A stretch of 64,000 bases of DNA from Lophium mytilinum (lineage: Eukaryota > Ascomycota > Dothideomycetes > Mytilinidiales > Mytilinidiaceae). The position numbers and the translations under genes are program-made. The notes under the pieces were generated by a model, which saw only the letters and a list, made by a program, of their open reading frames with translations, was not told where the DNA came from and searched no databases. Positions 21,776-34,728 of this stretch are shown here, in pieces. How positions within the stretch are numbered: position 1 is the stretch's first letter; every line of letters begins with the position of its first letter. Location: assembly GCA_010093605.1 (NCBI GenBank), contig MU004189.1:1061834-1125833 (forward strand), written 5' to 3'.

Positions 21776-22114
21776 ATGGCGGATCATAATGCGAGTCAGC
21801 CCAATGAAAATGATGCTGGGAATAAAGAGTTGATCCCTTCGCGGGTATCCGATGCAAAGGGCGGCCCGTCCTTGAAAGCCAATGGTCTTAAGGTACGATC
21901 GAGATTGCCGTTGAAATATCCAGGCCTCTGACGTCAATTATTTTTTCAGCAATTTCAGACGATTAATGGCTGCTCTGATCCTACTGCTGGCAACTTCGAA
22001 GGCCATTCCAAGGATGAGGCGAAAAAAGAGCTACCGTATTCGATGATTCGCTGGCTCAACCAGGCGCCAGAGGAGGAATACTGGAATTCTGAAGATTCTG
22101 GCAGGTGTACGTAA
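21776..22114 (+). CDS. RW-box microprotein 5
   Basis: Spliced model join(21776..21892,21950..22114), 93 aa. Exon 1 has 39 codons in a good ACCATGG context. The intron is 57 nt with GTACGA donor, CTCTGAC branch and TTTTTTCAG acceptor, phase 0; a second acceptor nine bases later (TTTCAG) is also in frame and would drop three residues. The box YSMIRWLNQAPEEEYWNSED is at residues 69-88, followed by SGRCT. This is the last member before the nested transposon. Polar, no signal peptide, function unknown. Confidence 0.78.
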
Positions 22115-22922
22115 TTGTGCCTTCTTCTTGTCAGTCGGACTCGCTGGATTGGGGATTGGGTGGAAAAGGAAGGGGTTTGTAAAAGTTTTGACTTCGCAAG
22201 ACACTAAAAGTCCCTCTATGTATGAGAGTTTCTCCTCGCATCTTGTTCTGAGCGATGTGCTCAGAAATTGGAACGTGATGCTCAAGTGTCTCTGCCAGAC
22301 GTAACGCTGCGGAGGAGACAGGGCGGAATGAAACTCAGAAGTAGCCACTCGGAAGAGATGGCGCATAGCTCAAGCCACCGCTTCTGATCTATATGAACGT
22401 GTTTGAATGCGTTTCGGAGGAAGAAGAAGCAAAATGGAGTTGCGGGGAAGCTGAGGGGTAAGGCTGATGTTCTCGTGCCCCCACCCCCACGTATCCCACG
22501 CACATGGCAGGCCCAAGAGTGGGTCATTCCCGTCCCGGAGCCGACCCGCTGGCGCCGTTAGTTCGATAGCGCTACCGTGTTCTTTCTGCCAACTGAGAAG
22601 CCATGCTTGGCAATGCTTAAATTTTCAGCGAATCAGGTCAACGCCAGTGACCTGAATTGTGGGCCACCCGCACCTGAGCCTGTCTGACATCTCCGCTAGG
22701 AGGCCGCTAGGATCCACCTCCAACGCTCTTGAGTTTAGGGGATCGACTAGCGCTGCCAAGCGTGGCTTCTTAGTTGGTAGAAAGAACACGGTAGTCGTGC
22801 ACCAACTCTTCTCGCACGTCATGCCATCTTCTTAATATCTTTCACATAACATGTACTACATCTTCACCCACGAGGCTGCGTGCACATAGCTCTGATAATA
22901 ATACGTAGTCTCGAGACTAGGC
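22115..22922. other. Intergenic between RW-box gene 5 and transposon
   Basis: About 0.8 kb, no supportable gene. Confidence 0.4.
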
Positions 22923-22970
22923 TAGAAGGCTGCACCGGCTCGTGCACCGGACTAGCTTGTGCACGCGCTT

Positions 22971-23701
22971 TGTTACGAACCCAGGACGCGAGCTATCCCA
23001 GGACAAGCGTCCCAGGAGGAGGACGGCCCCAGGACAGATGTCCTAGGACCAACGGTGTGCCAGGACACAGGCTGTCCCAGGACAAACATCCTAGGACGAG
23101 TAGGGTCCCAGGATAGAGGTACCAGGACCCAAGGGGACCTAGTACAGTAAGATAGATGCAGTTCCAGCCGTATCTATATACAGGAGGGTATTTAGAGGAT
23201 AATAGAAAGGCAACTAGAAAAGGTAGTAGTTATAGAATATAAGGTTATATAACTAATCTTCTAGATCTTACTTAGTATAAATACTAAGGGTAAAATTAAA
23301 AAGAGTAGAGAGTAATCTCTATAATCTTAGTAATCTTATATTAAGAATAGAGATTAGAGAGAATAGAGAGAGTAGAACTAAATTATATAAAGGTTAAATA
23401 ACTATAAGAGTCTAGAGAATTCCCTATTATCTTTTATTCTTTATACTTAACTTCTTATTATATCTAGTATATAGAACTTAATAGCAATTAATTATAACTT
23501 AAGTATTTTAACTATCTTTATATACTTTTAATACTATTAAAGCTACCTTTCTTTTAATATTCTACTTATTTATACTTAAACCTTATATTATATATTAGCC
23601 TATAACGCAGTTAACTAGTAGGTAAGTAGAAACCTAACTATCTAGACTCTCCCTCTAAAGTCTCTTAGTATAATCTTTAGGTAAATAGGTAGTTTATAAT
23701 A
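22971..23701 (+). repeat. Left LTR (731 bp)
   Basis: Starts TGTTACGAACCC and ends TTTATAATA. The first 160 bases or so keep normal G+C and hold many CCAGGAC / GTCCTAGGAC motifs, while the remainder is RIP-degraded. Confidence 0.85.
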
Positions 23702-26700
23702 CTTTAAGTACCTATAAGTATTAGATACCTGTGTAATAAGTTAAGCTATTCTAGTAATATTTATAACTTTAGAAATAACTAGTTAGCCTACTATAGTATA
23801 GTATATAGTAGAGTAGAATAGATAGCTTATAGAGCTATATACTATAATATTATAGCTTTAGATAAGAGCGGAGTAGTAGGCTTAGGCCTAGTTAACTAAG
23901 GTACCTTTACTAAGAAAGTATAATAGTACCTAAGGAAAGCTTAATAGCTTTCTTATAGAAATATAACTTTACCTTTACTATAACTAGGCTATATACTCTA
24001 AGAAACCTAATAAGGTTCTAGTAGTAGGTATATACCTAGAGGGTAATGCCCTTATATAGTTCTACCTAATAATAGAAAATTTCCTTAATAATTCTGCGGA
24101 TAAATAAGATAATAATACTAGAAGAGTCTTTAGAAACTATACTATCTTTAAGAAATATATTAGGGATATCTATAGAGACTCTAACGCAACCTAAACTACT
24201 ATATATAAACTCTAGTACCTTAAATAGACTAGAATAGTAGCGGAATATATAGCTAAGTTTTAATAGTATTTAGCGCAACTTAACTAGAATAAGAGCCTTC
24301 TAGTTAAATAGTATTATGCGGGTCTTATAAATAAGATTAAGAATAAGTTTATAAGTATTAACTAACTAACTAAACTTAGTAAGATAGTTAAACTCTATAA
24401 CTAGATTAATAACCGCCATATTAAGAGAATATTAGAAAAGAAGAGCTAGTAAAAACTAGTAGTAACTATAGAGAAGAGATAGAAGTACTCTTAGAATAAT
24501 TACTATAGAGACCTAATAGATTTAGACTATATTAGTAAATAGGCCCTAAAGAAGAAATAGATAAAAAAGAAGAACTCTAAGCCTAACTTTTAGAGGCTAA
24601 ATAAGAACTAGCTTAAGAAATAGTATAATAATAACGCGTGCCTATAGTATAGTAAGACCGGCCACTACTAATAAGACTATCTAGCGGGAGAGTTTAAGGG
24701 TAGTCTAGGAATAAGTACTAATACTAGAGTTACTATAATCTAGAACTAGCTACTAGAGAATATAGAAATCCTACTTAACTAAGCATAGATTAATACTTGC
24801 ATCCGGCGCAAGGTGTACTAGATCTGCGGGATACTAACCTACTAAGAACTAGAGTATAAGATAGAATATTAGGAAATCTATATAGACTATAATAGATATA
24901 ATAAAAAGAAACTATTTCTTAGGGAAATTAGGGCCTAGTATATAGATACCTACGCTAAGGTATAAAAAATATATATAGAGTACTGCGCTAGGTAAAAGCT
25001 TAAAGAAGAAGAATAGATATATAATGCGCAAGAGAAATAGGCAGCTTATTATAAGAAGAGATAATAGTATAATATACTACTATAGATAATATATAAACTA
25101 GAGGGATATAATATCTATAGTTTATAATAAATAGACGCTAATAGGTAAAGAGTAGTAAAGAAACTAATACCCTATAGAAATATAAGTTTTATAGCGTGCT
25201 ATAATAATAACTATTAAATATATTACTAGGCTAAGGAAGAAAGTAATTACTTTTCTTAGAAGGTAGAATTATAGAAGATAAGAGTAGATACTCTAAGACC
25301 CCCTACTAAGGTTAAACCTATAATACTAAAATAATCTACTAGTATCTTTATAGATAAAGAGTTAGCTAAAGTAATAAAGAACCTTAATATAGATAAAGAT
25401 TTTATTATAATTAATAATAAAGCCCTAGAAGACTAGGGCTTAAAAGAGTTAGATAACTCTAACGCCTAGAAAAATATTAGCGCTAGAAACTAGCTTAACT
25501 AGATAGAAGAGACTATAGTGGAACTAATAGACGCCCCTATAGATAAAGAGTCTAGCAATAAAAATAACTATAGAAGTAATAAATACTAAGTACTCTATTA
25601 GATATAGTATAAGAATAGATATAGGTACTACTAAAAAGGAAAGAGAGTAATAGGATAGAATACTAAGGACTAGTACTATCTACTCTTACGCTTAGTAGAA
25701 TGCTTTAAGAGTGCCGGATGCTATATCTATAGCATAGACCTATAGTCTAGAGTTCTAATAGATCTAAAAAACTAGTAGGCTACTAGACTAAGAAATTACT
25801 AGAAAATATAGTAATAATATTTCTAAGAAATATATATAGTATATAGCCCCGGTTATACTTATATATTAACTTTAAGATTAATAAGAGACTTAAAGGAAAA
25901 GCATTAGTAGATAGTAGAGTATTCTAGAGCTTTATATTACTAAAATAGGTAGAGAATAAAGGCCTTCTATACTAAAAGAAATAGAAATCTAAGAAAGTCT
26001 AACTAGTAGATAACTAACTACTAGAGTACGGAGGAGAAGTAATTAACCTTAAAACCTAACTTATAATATTATTAGTAGCTAGCTATATAGAAATACTATA
26101 TATAAATATTATAGATATTAAAGGGCTAGATATAATTCTAGAATAGGATTAGCTCTACTAAAATAACCTAGTAATTAACTAGAAGAAGAGAGAAATAAGA
26201 CTAGTAGCCCGGGTGGCTAGAATTAGATAATTAGTTTAGTAATAACTAGAAAACTAGAAGAAAGAACTCTTTATAGGATAAATCTCTCTATATAAGATTA
26301 AGAGAATCTATAATAAATAACTAGTAGATATAGAAATTATCTAGCTATAATAAATAGCTACTATTAAAGAAGTAGTTATAGAGATACTATAAAAAAACTA
26401 CTTAGAGTTTAAGAAACTCTTTAAGAAGAATATTAAAAATATGCTACCTTAGAACTAGCTATAGAACTATATAATACTACTTAAGAAAGGGGTAAAGCTA
26501 ACCCCGGGACCTATCTATTTATTATCTTAAGATTAGTATAAGGCGCTGCAAGAATATATTAAGATAAACCTAGCTAAGGGCTATATTAAGGAAAGTAAGA
26601 GCTTAATAGCCTTACTAATCCTCTTTATACCTAAAAAGAATAGAAAACTATAACTATATATAGACTATTAAAGACTAAATAATATAATAATTAAGAATTA

Positions 26701-29700
26701 CTATCTATTACTACTTATCTAGGAGTTATAAGACTACTTATAAGAAGCTAAATAGTTTACTAAGTTTAATATCTAAGAGAAATATTACTATATTAAAATA
26801 ATGCCTAGTAAAGAGTAGAAGATAGCCTTTAGAATAAGGTTTAGACTCTATAAGTATAGAGTAATGCCCTTTAGCTTAACTAACGCCCTAGTAATATTCT
26901 AAGTACTTATTAACTACGCGCTATAATAATATCTTAATGTATTTATAACTATATATCTAGATAATATATTAGTATATACTAATAGAACCTTAAAAGAATA
27001 TAAGGAATATATATAAAAAGTACTTATAAAGCTATAAGAGTTTAGACTTCTAGTATACCTAGATAAAAGTAAGTTTTATATTATAATAATAGACTTCCTT
27101 AGCTTTATTATCTCCCGCAATAGAATTAAGATAGACCTAAAGAAGACTATAGTAGTCTTAAAATAGCTAACGCTATAAAATATAAAGGATATATAGTTAT
27201 TTTTTAGTTTTATAAACTTCTATAGAAAGTTTATTTAGAAATATTTAAAAACTACTATACCCCTTATAGAGATAACTAAGAAAGATAAGGGATTTTAATA
27301 GACGGTAGAAACGTAGACCGCGTTTAATAAACTTAAGAAGAAGTTTACTACCGCCCTAATTCTAATAATATTTAACCCGGAACTAGAAATAATAGTTAAG
27401 GTAGACGCCTTAGACTATACTATAGGCGCTTGCTTAAGTTAGAGGTACCTAGATAGAAAATGCTAACTAGTAGCATTCTATTTAAGAAAACTTACTCTAG
27501 AAAAACTTAACTATAATATTTATAATAAGAAGTTATTAGTAATTATAGTAGTATTTAAGTAATAGAGACTCTACCTTAAAGGACTAAAATACTAGATAAT
27601 AGTCTACTTTAACTATAAGAACCTTACAGCCTTTACTACTATAAAGTAGTTAAATAGATAATAAGTAAGATAGGTAGAGATGCTAGCCTTATTTAACTTT
27701 AAAATCTATTACTAGAAAGAATTAGAGAATAGAGCTATAGACGCGCTTAGCCGCTAATTAGACTATATACTTAGTACTAAACTAGTATATAATATAGTAC
27801 TTATAAGGGCTATAGACGGCACCTTATAATATAATAATCTAAAACTAGCAGTAATACTTAAGATAAGCAACGCTTAGATAAATAAATTCTAGAAAGAAGA
27901 TAGATATATAGAGGCCTTCTAATATAACACTTCTATAATCTTAGATAAAGATAGTAACTAGATATACCTAATAAAGAGAATGTTATAGGTACTAGAAGTA
28001 TACTATAAGAAACTTACTAAGGAATACTATAGCGCGCTAATGTATAGATACTAAGAATAAGAAAAAACCTTAGAGAGACTCTTAAGGAACTACTAGTTTC
28101 CCTAGATAAGAGTAATAGTAAAAGAAGTAATTAAGAACTGCAAAGACTATAGAAAAAATAGAATAGTAAGATACGCACCCTATAGATTACTTTAAAACCT
28201 AAGGGTTTCTAAATAACTATAGGATTTAGTAATAATAGACTTTATTATAAAGTTATCTCTATTAGTAGAACTAGGAACTAATATAAGCTATAACTTAATC
28301 TTAGTACTTATTAATTAACTTACTAAATTTTTATACTTTATACTAGTATAAGAAATATATAGTATAGCTAAGCTAGCTTATATAGTACTATAAATTCTAC
28401 TAAGCAGCTACTAGCTACCTAAGAAATTTATTACTAATAGAGATAAACTCTTTATTTTATACTTCTAGAAGACCCTTATAGTAAGGTTAGGGGTAAACTA
28501 TAAGCTCTTAATAAGTTTCTACCTATAGATAGATAGATAGATAGAATAAATAAACTAGACTTTTAAATAGTACCTATAAAACTATATTAACTATTAGTAG
28601 AATAACTAGGTAGAACTACTACCTATAGTATAGTTTACCTATAATAGCGCTAAATTAGCTATAACTAGCAAGTCCCTATTCTATATAAACTACAGCTATA
28701 AGCTAGAGGTATATTAAAAAGCTAGGAAAGATATAATAAACGCGTAAATAGTAATAGAAAAGGCGGCGTTGCTAAGAAACTTATATATATACCTTAACTA
28801 AAGTATTTAGGCTAGAAATAAGATAACTTAGGCATATATAGATAAGAAATAGTTAAATAGACTAATCTTTAAGAAGGGGGATAAGGTTTACCTATACTAA
28901 AAAAACCTTAAGACTAGAAGACCTAGTAAAAAACTTAATTATATTTAAATAGAACTATTTAAAGTTAATAAAGTTATTAGTTCTATAAACTATAAACTAA
29001 AACTACTAAAGAATATAAAAATCTACCTAGTATTCTATATATTACTACTTAAACTAGTACTAGTAAATACTAAACTCTAAACTACTATATAACTTAAGAA
29101 GGAGAATAAATATAAGGTTAAAGAAATCTTAGAACTATAGAAGATTAATAATTAGTAGAAGTACTTAGTTAGATAGAAAGAATAGAAAATAGACTAGAAT
29201 ACCTAGAAACCTATTAAGAACCTAAGAAACTACTAATAATTAGTAAACTAGTTTTACTAAAGAAATTTAGCAGCGCCGGATTCTAGGTAGAGGGAGACCC
29301 TAGGGCAGCCTAATTAACGTTCGCTAGTAGGTTAGAGGACCCGGGTAATAGCTATCTAGAGGATTAGGTAGTAGCTAGCTTCTCCGCCTCTTCTAAATTC
29401 TCTAACTTCTTAATAGAAGTAAGCTTCCGCTTAAATATCTTTTTATAGTAATACTTAAGAAGCTAGAGTTACTTCTAAATATAAATCTTGCGCATAAGTA
29501 TTACTTACTCTACCTCTTTATAAGTAAGTATAGCCGCCTCTATAGTAACTAGCTAAATCTAGAGCTTAGCCTCTACTTTCTTAACTTAAGTCTAGTATTT
29601 CTTAGTTACTACTAGATTGCAGGACTTTAGGTTGCAATTAAGGTACTTAGAGTACTAACTAGATATAGTATCTACTAGATAGTACTAATAGAAGCGCTAA

Positions 29701-29915
29701 TAGTTTCTATAGAGAGTTAGTATATTATAATTATAATTATAAATCTTAGAGGCTAGATATTTATAATAGATAGTTAAGGTTTTAACCTTAGGTATAGCAA
29801 GAAGAAGAAAGAGTAGAGAATACTACCTTAAGAGTATAGAGGTATCTCTAGCCTTATATAGAACTAAGATAGTATAAATTAACTTTTAAGCTAAAAGTCT
29901 TATAGGGGGAGTAAG

Positions 29916-30646
29916 TATTATAAACCTAGAATATAAGCTATTCTAGAATAAGTATTCTAGAAGAAGGATGGCCCTAGAATAGATATTCTAGAACTAATAG
30001 TATACTAGAATATAGGCTATTCTAGAATAAATATTCTAGAATAAGTAGAGTTCTAGAATAGAGGTACTAGAACCTAAGGGGACCTAGTATAGTAAGATAG
30101 ATATAGTTCTAGCTATATTTATATATAGAAGAGTATTTAGAGAATAGTAGAAAGATAACTAGAAAAGGTAGTAGTTATAAAATATAAGGTTATATAACTA
30201 ATCTTCTAGATCTTACTTAGTATAAACGCTAAGAGTAAGATTAAGAAGAGTAGAGGGTAATCTCTATAATCTTAGTAATCTTGCATTAAGAATAGAGATT
30301 AGGAAGAATAGAGAGAGCAGAACTAAATTATATAAAGGTTAAATAACTATAAAAGTCTAGAGAATTCCCTATTATCTTTTATTCTTTATACTTAACTTCT
30401 TATTATATCTAGCATATAGAACTTAACAGTAATTAATTATAACTTAAGTATTTTAACTATCTTTATATACTTCTAATACTATTAAAGCTACCTTTCTTCT
30501 AATATTCTACTTATTTATACTTAAACCTTATATTACGTATTAGCCTGTAACGCAGTTAACTAGTAGGTAAGTAGAAACCTAACTGTCTAGACTTTCCCCC
30601 TAAAGTCCCTTAGTATAATCTTTAGGTAAACGGGCAGTTTATAATA
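29916..30646 (+). repeat. Right LTR (731 bp)
   Basis: Same length and order as the left LTR; TATTATAAACCT corresponds to TGTTACGAACCC. The CCAGGAC motifs have all become CTAGAAT-like, so this copy is degraded along its full length. Confidence 0.85.
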
Positions 30647-32041
30647 TACTTCTTCCCCTAATAATATCTAGTAGAAATTATACTATCTTATAGAATTAGC
30701 TAAAACTAGGAATACTAATAGAATAAAGCTCTTTACTTACTTTAAAAATAAAATTAGAAAATTATAATAATTTTTAAGATAGTTATAAAGCTAAGAATAG
30801 TTTTTTCTAAATTACTTATTTTATAATTAAATATAGCTATAATTATAAAGTAAGCTTAAAACTAGTTCTAATAGCTTTTAATATACTTTATTACTACTAC
30901 TATAAATATTAAAGCTATTAGTATAATAAATTTAAATATAACTAAGCTTTAAAGTAGCTAGTTTTACTAAATACTAATAATTTTAAATATACTAGCTAGT
31001 ATAGTACTTTTATATAATAAAACTTTCTAAATAAGTTTAATATAGCTAAAAGCTTATATATTTACTAGTTATTAGCTAGTAAATAGATTTTAAGCTATAG
31101 TTATATAAAATATTAGTATTTTCTAATTTTATTATATTATAAAGAGTTTATATACTTTATTAGTATAATTATAAGCTATAACTAGTATAATAATATATAA
31201 TTAAAAGATAGTATACTTAAAACTAAATATATTTACTATTTAATATACTATTTCTAAGTTTTTATAAAATATTACTATTTTTTATTAATTTTTAAGTTTA
31301 AATAATAGTTCTCTTATATAACTCTACTATTTAAAGTACTATACTATTTAAAGTTATACTAGCTTTTATAAGAGGTCTTTCTATTACTTTTTAATAATAA
31401 TTTAAATATATAATTTAACTAGTAGAGTTTATTTCTCTAAATACTTAAGTATAAAATAATAGTAAAGCTTTTAATAGTTAATATATAGTTTTATAGAAGC
31501 TATATATATTATAGATATAAACTTTTAACTTACTTTATTAATAATTAAAATAGTTATCTAGCTTTAATATAATATTACTAGTTAACTTTAAAGCTTAATA
31601 GCTAAAAGATAAAAATTTAATTTCTAATAAAAATAAGTTCTACTAGTAGTTCTACTCTTTAGTATACTAGATTTTAAATTTTGAGCCTAAATTATAAGAG
31701 TGTTGTATTCTTATATGGTTTTATTGGGGGAAGAGCCGCGTGCACAAGCTAGTCCCGTGCACGAGCCGGTGCCTCCTTCTACAACAGGTTTGGCTTGATC
31801 TTGGAGAGAGGCTGTCGGCCATCTAATACTTTAGTGCGTTGCGAAATAGCCAGAGTAATGTCAAGAAGCAACGAGCGAGAAAAACAGTACGGATCCAAGG
31901 CGACATCAACATATTCAAATCGAAGCTTGGTGCACCTGGATCCATCAATTTAGGGCTGAAATCGAGTTCATTGACATATGACTTGGTCTCGTACATCTAC
32001 ATCAGTCAGTGTAGCTGGTGTAATGTATCGGCCTTCCAGGT

Positions 32042-33036
32042 TCATATCCACTGCTTATTTCCAAAATGCGAGATAAAAGCACCACCAAACCCACTGTCGA
32101 TGCTGGCCTTCTCCCAAGTCGACCTGATAGTTCGAACGGCTTCGTCTACGGGCGTTGCGCCCTTGAAATCAGGAGCATAGGCTGCAAGCTTGCCCATGAA
32201 ACCCATCAAGCCTTGCATCTGTTCCGGAGTAACTGTGAGTTCGAATTAGCAGAACGTCCACATGTTCCAATCTTGAAATCAGAGACACGTACCACTGTCA
32301 AACTGGCCCACCTCTACCACTCCCGGGCTCATGCTCAGGAAGAGCACACCGTCTTTCTTGTATTGCGCGTTGAACTTGGCCACAATGACGTTCATGGCCG
32401 CCTTGGACGCAGCATACAAAGCACTGTTCTCAACCTCGAGATCGTTAATGAAGTCGAGGTCGGCATGACCGCTGGAAATGGCGATGACTTTCTTAACCTT
32501 ACCCTTAAGGACAAGAGGGACGAAGAGGTTAAAGAGGTGGATGTTGCCGACGACATTGGTCTTGAATAGCTTCGATGAAACATCCTCTAGCTCCTCGACC
32601 TTGTCGCCCCTGTTGAGCACATAGTGTTAGCCTCAGACCAGCCCAAACAGTAGCCAGAGGGAAGTGGACCTACAATGCGCCGATGGGGTCAAAGGCGTCA
32701 AAGTGGGACGGGAAAGCTCCGTTGGCAACTAGGTAGTCGATGCCACGCTCGCCAACAATCTTGGTAGTGTCGGTAGCGGCTTGCTTCAGAGTGGCGTAGC
32801 TCGTGAGATCTGCGTGGAGAATGTGGACATTGGAACGGTCGCCCAGCTCTGCTGCCACTTTCTTTACGGTCGCAGCCTTATCGCGAACTAGACCGACGAT
32901 GACGTTCTTCGGATCCTCCGAGATCTGCTTGACGAGCTCGAACTACACTGGATTGAGCACAAGCAATGTGTAAGACGGTATGAGGTGGCCTTACTCCGAT
33001 TCCCTTGGACACTCCAGTAATAAGGTAGACCGACAT
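32042..33036 (-). CDS. Short-chain dehydrogenase/reductase (SDR)
   Basis: Model complement(join(32042..32232,32293..32609,32674..32942,32995..33036)), 272 aa. A classical SDR oxidoreductase that binds NAD(P)H in a Rossmann fold: the cofactor loop TGVSKGIG is at residues 7-14, an Asp in the ADLTS strand is typical, and the catalytic pair appears as Ser in VIAISSGHADL and YAASK. The usual NAG motif is changed to NGA (VANGAF). Introns are 52, 64 and 60 nt in phases 0, 2 and 1, and all junctions restore family-like sequence. It resembles fungal ketoreductases of the norsolorinic-acid-reductase-like group, but substrate is not readable. It is divergently transcribed from the Zn2Cys6 regulator 285 bp away. 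It lies only 260 bp from the nested transposon. Confidence 0.88.
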
Positions 33037-33321
33037 GCTGAGAGATCTTAACTTGGCGTGAGAGGCAAAGTAGAGTACTGAGATATGAGATAGATTGTAA
33101 GTCTGCGTTGGAGTCTTCTGATATTTATACTCAGAGCACCTCGCAGCATCCGTGCGGAATCTCGAGAGCTAGCCCGCGCACAAGTTCAGGTCCGCTTTAC
33201 TACATGCCACGCCTCACCCATAAGAAGCTCTCTGTCTTGAAAGTTGGTCCCCTAGCAATGGAGGTGTTTTATATTGCGGACTAGCTTCCGCCGTTCGGGT
33301 TAGCGTGCGGGAAATTGGCCA

Positions 33322-34728
33322 ATGGCGAAGCACCGAGCTGATGACAAATGCACGCCTCCATCCCCCTCGACTTCCGCTGCGGACACGATCGGGAGCCAAC
33401 TCTACCCCCGGAAGGATATTCTAAAGATTTGTCCTTGGACCAAGCAAATGCGAACGGAACTGAACGCCTGTCGAGCCTGCGCAGGGTCGAAGCGAAAATG
33501 CGGTCGGCAGATGCCGTCCTGCGCACGATGCGCGGCTAGGGGCAGGTCCTGCGTCTACCCACTAAGAACAAGGCCAGCTTCCTCGTCTCGACCACTGATA
33601 TCGCGTGCGATGAGAGGCTCGGTGCCAAGAGTGGAGGATGGACTACTCACTGAGGTTACGGGCAGCACATCCTCCAGCACTGGTGACCTAATCCTTCCAG
33701 ACGACATTAGATGGGACATAGAGTTCCCATTCATGAACGGCGACTTCCCTACCCCGTTGTCTCTCATTTACACGCCCAGTGCGCCGGTGGTCAGGGCAGA
33801 CTGGTTCCTTGCGCCCGAGACGTGGGCGATATCCCAGAAATTCGACACGTCGGCCGATGCGCCAATTGGCAGAGTGGAGATGAAGAAGCACGTGATAGTG
33901 CTGCAGTCTTGGTTCGAACGCTGGGCTACCACCGGCAGCAATCCTTTTATCCACCCCCGTCTGTACAGTGCGAACGTCCCGGCGTGCGTGCAGGTCGCGT
34001 ATGCCACGCTAGCTAGCTACATCCACCGGACACCCGCAAACACGGACACGGTCCTCCAAATTGTAGAGGACAGATCAAACGATCTACTCCTGGAGAACGG
34101 GGCTATTCTGGACAGGGTTGGGGTGGAGGAGTGGGCTGACAGAGGGGAGCAAGACGTCGACCTGTTCACGCAGCTAACACGGCTGCACGCCCTTATGGTC
34201 TACCAGATCATCGGCCTCTTCGACGGCGACATCCGCGCCCGCCATGTCGCCGAAGGCCACATAGCCATTCAAAACAGCTGGGCCGCCAAGCTCTTTCACT
34301 CAGCCGCAAAGGCATTGTCAAACACTCAAACCGCTGCTGCCACGCATCTCGTCGGCTGTCTCCCAAGGCCATCCACCGACTCGCAACAACAATGGTACCT
34401 GTGGATTCTATCGGAGAGCATCCGCCGCACCTGGCTCATCGCCGCCAGCCTTTCCCCCATCTACGTCGCGCTGCAGCAGTGCTTTGCGCCCTGCCCCGGC
34501 GGCGTCATGTACACGAACCGTAGCGGCCTTTGGAATGCTGCGAGCGCTACTGAATGGGAGAGGCAGTGCTCGGCAAGGAGTGTAGGATTCTTGCAGCGCT
34601 TCGAGTGCGATAGGCTCCTTGACGACGCGGAACCCGCCGACATTGACGAGTTCGGGACGGCCATATTGGACATGACCTTCAGTGGGGAGTTGTTGGAGAA
34701 GTGGAGGGACAGAAGCGGTGGCTTCTAG
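33322..34728 (+). CDS. Zn2Cys6 transcription factor
   Basis: Single-exon model, 468 aa. The binuclear zinc cluster is complete: Cys at residues 50, 53, 60, 67, 70 and 77 (spacing C-x2-C-x6-C-x6-C-x2-C-x6-C), with the basic KRKCGR loop inside it. A Ser/Arg-rich linker follows, then a helical C-terminal region of about 350 residues typical of small cluster regulators. A second ATG at 33448 (MRTELNAC) just before the cluster could also serve. It shares a 285-bp divergent promoter region with the SDR gene, so it probably regulates that gene and the NmrA-like gene downstream; this is inference from position. Confidence 0.85.
   Translation: MAKHRADDKCTPPSPSTSAADTIGSQLYPRKDILKICPWTKQMRTELNACRACAGSKRKCGRQMPSCARCAARGRSCVYPLRTRPASSSRPLISRAMRGSVPRVEDGLLTEVTGSTSSSTGDLILPDDIRWDIEFPFMNGDFPTPLSLIYTPSAPVVRADWFLAPETWAISQKFDTSADAPIGRVEMKKHVIVLQSWFERWATTGSNPFIHPRLYSANVPACVQVAYATLASYIHRTPANTDTVLQIVEDRSNDLLLENGAILDRVGVEEWADRGEQDVDLFTQLTRLHALMVYQIIGLFDGDIRARHVAEGHIAIQNSWAAKLFHSAAKALSNTQTAAATHLVGCLPRPSTDSQQQWYLWILSESIRRTWLIAASLSPIYVALQQCFAPCPGGVMYTNRSGLWNAASATEWERQCSARSVGFLQRFECDRLLDDAEPADIDEFGTAILDMTFSGELLEKWRDRSGGF

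Larger units (their letters stand above)
22971..30646 (+). mobile_element. Fossil LTR retrotransposon, Ty3/gypsy-like, heavily RIP-degraded
   Basis: A 7.7-kb element with two 731-bp LTRs and a 5-bp target duplication (CGCTT at 22966-22970, TACTT at 30647-30651; the difference fits RIP). The internal order can still be made out: a zinc-knuckle trace near 24.6 kb, reverse transcriptase around 26.6-27.1 kb, RNase H around 27.4-27.7 kb and integrase around 28.0-28.9 kb. Reverse transcriptase ahead of integrase is the Ty3/gypsy order. A purine-rich tract lies just before the right LTR. The coding part is broken at many dozens of places and cannot be functional. It lies inside the TIR element, so it is the younger of the two, but it predates or coincides with the RIP that altered both. 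Confidence 0.85.
22925..31779. mobile_element. TIR DNA element (about 1.17 kb) split by an LTR-element insertion
   Basis: The ends are inverted repeats: GCACCGGCTCGTGCAC and GGACTAGCTTGTGCACGCG on the left appear as their reverse complements near 31735-31773. Both sides have TA (22923-22924, 31780-31781), a Tc1/mariner-type target duplication. With the LTR element (22971-30646) taken out, the left end continues into CTTCCCCTAATAA, matching CTTCCCCCAATAA at the right end, so the inverted repeats are about 60 bp or more. The body (30652-31735) is A+T-rich and has no readable transposase. A relative with the same end begins at 62137. Confidence 0.8.

Noticed and set aside
22959-23150. Possible CRISPR-like or satellite pattern from repeated CCAGGAC motifs
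   Set aside because: Motifs are irregularly spaced, lie inside an LTR and recur in degraded form in the other LTR.
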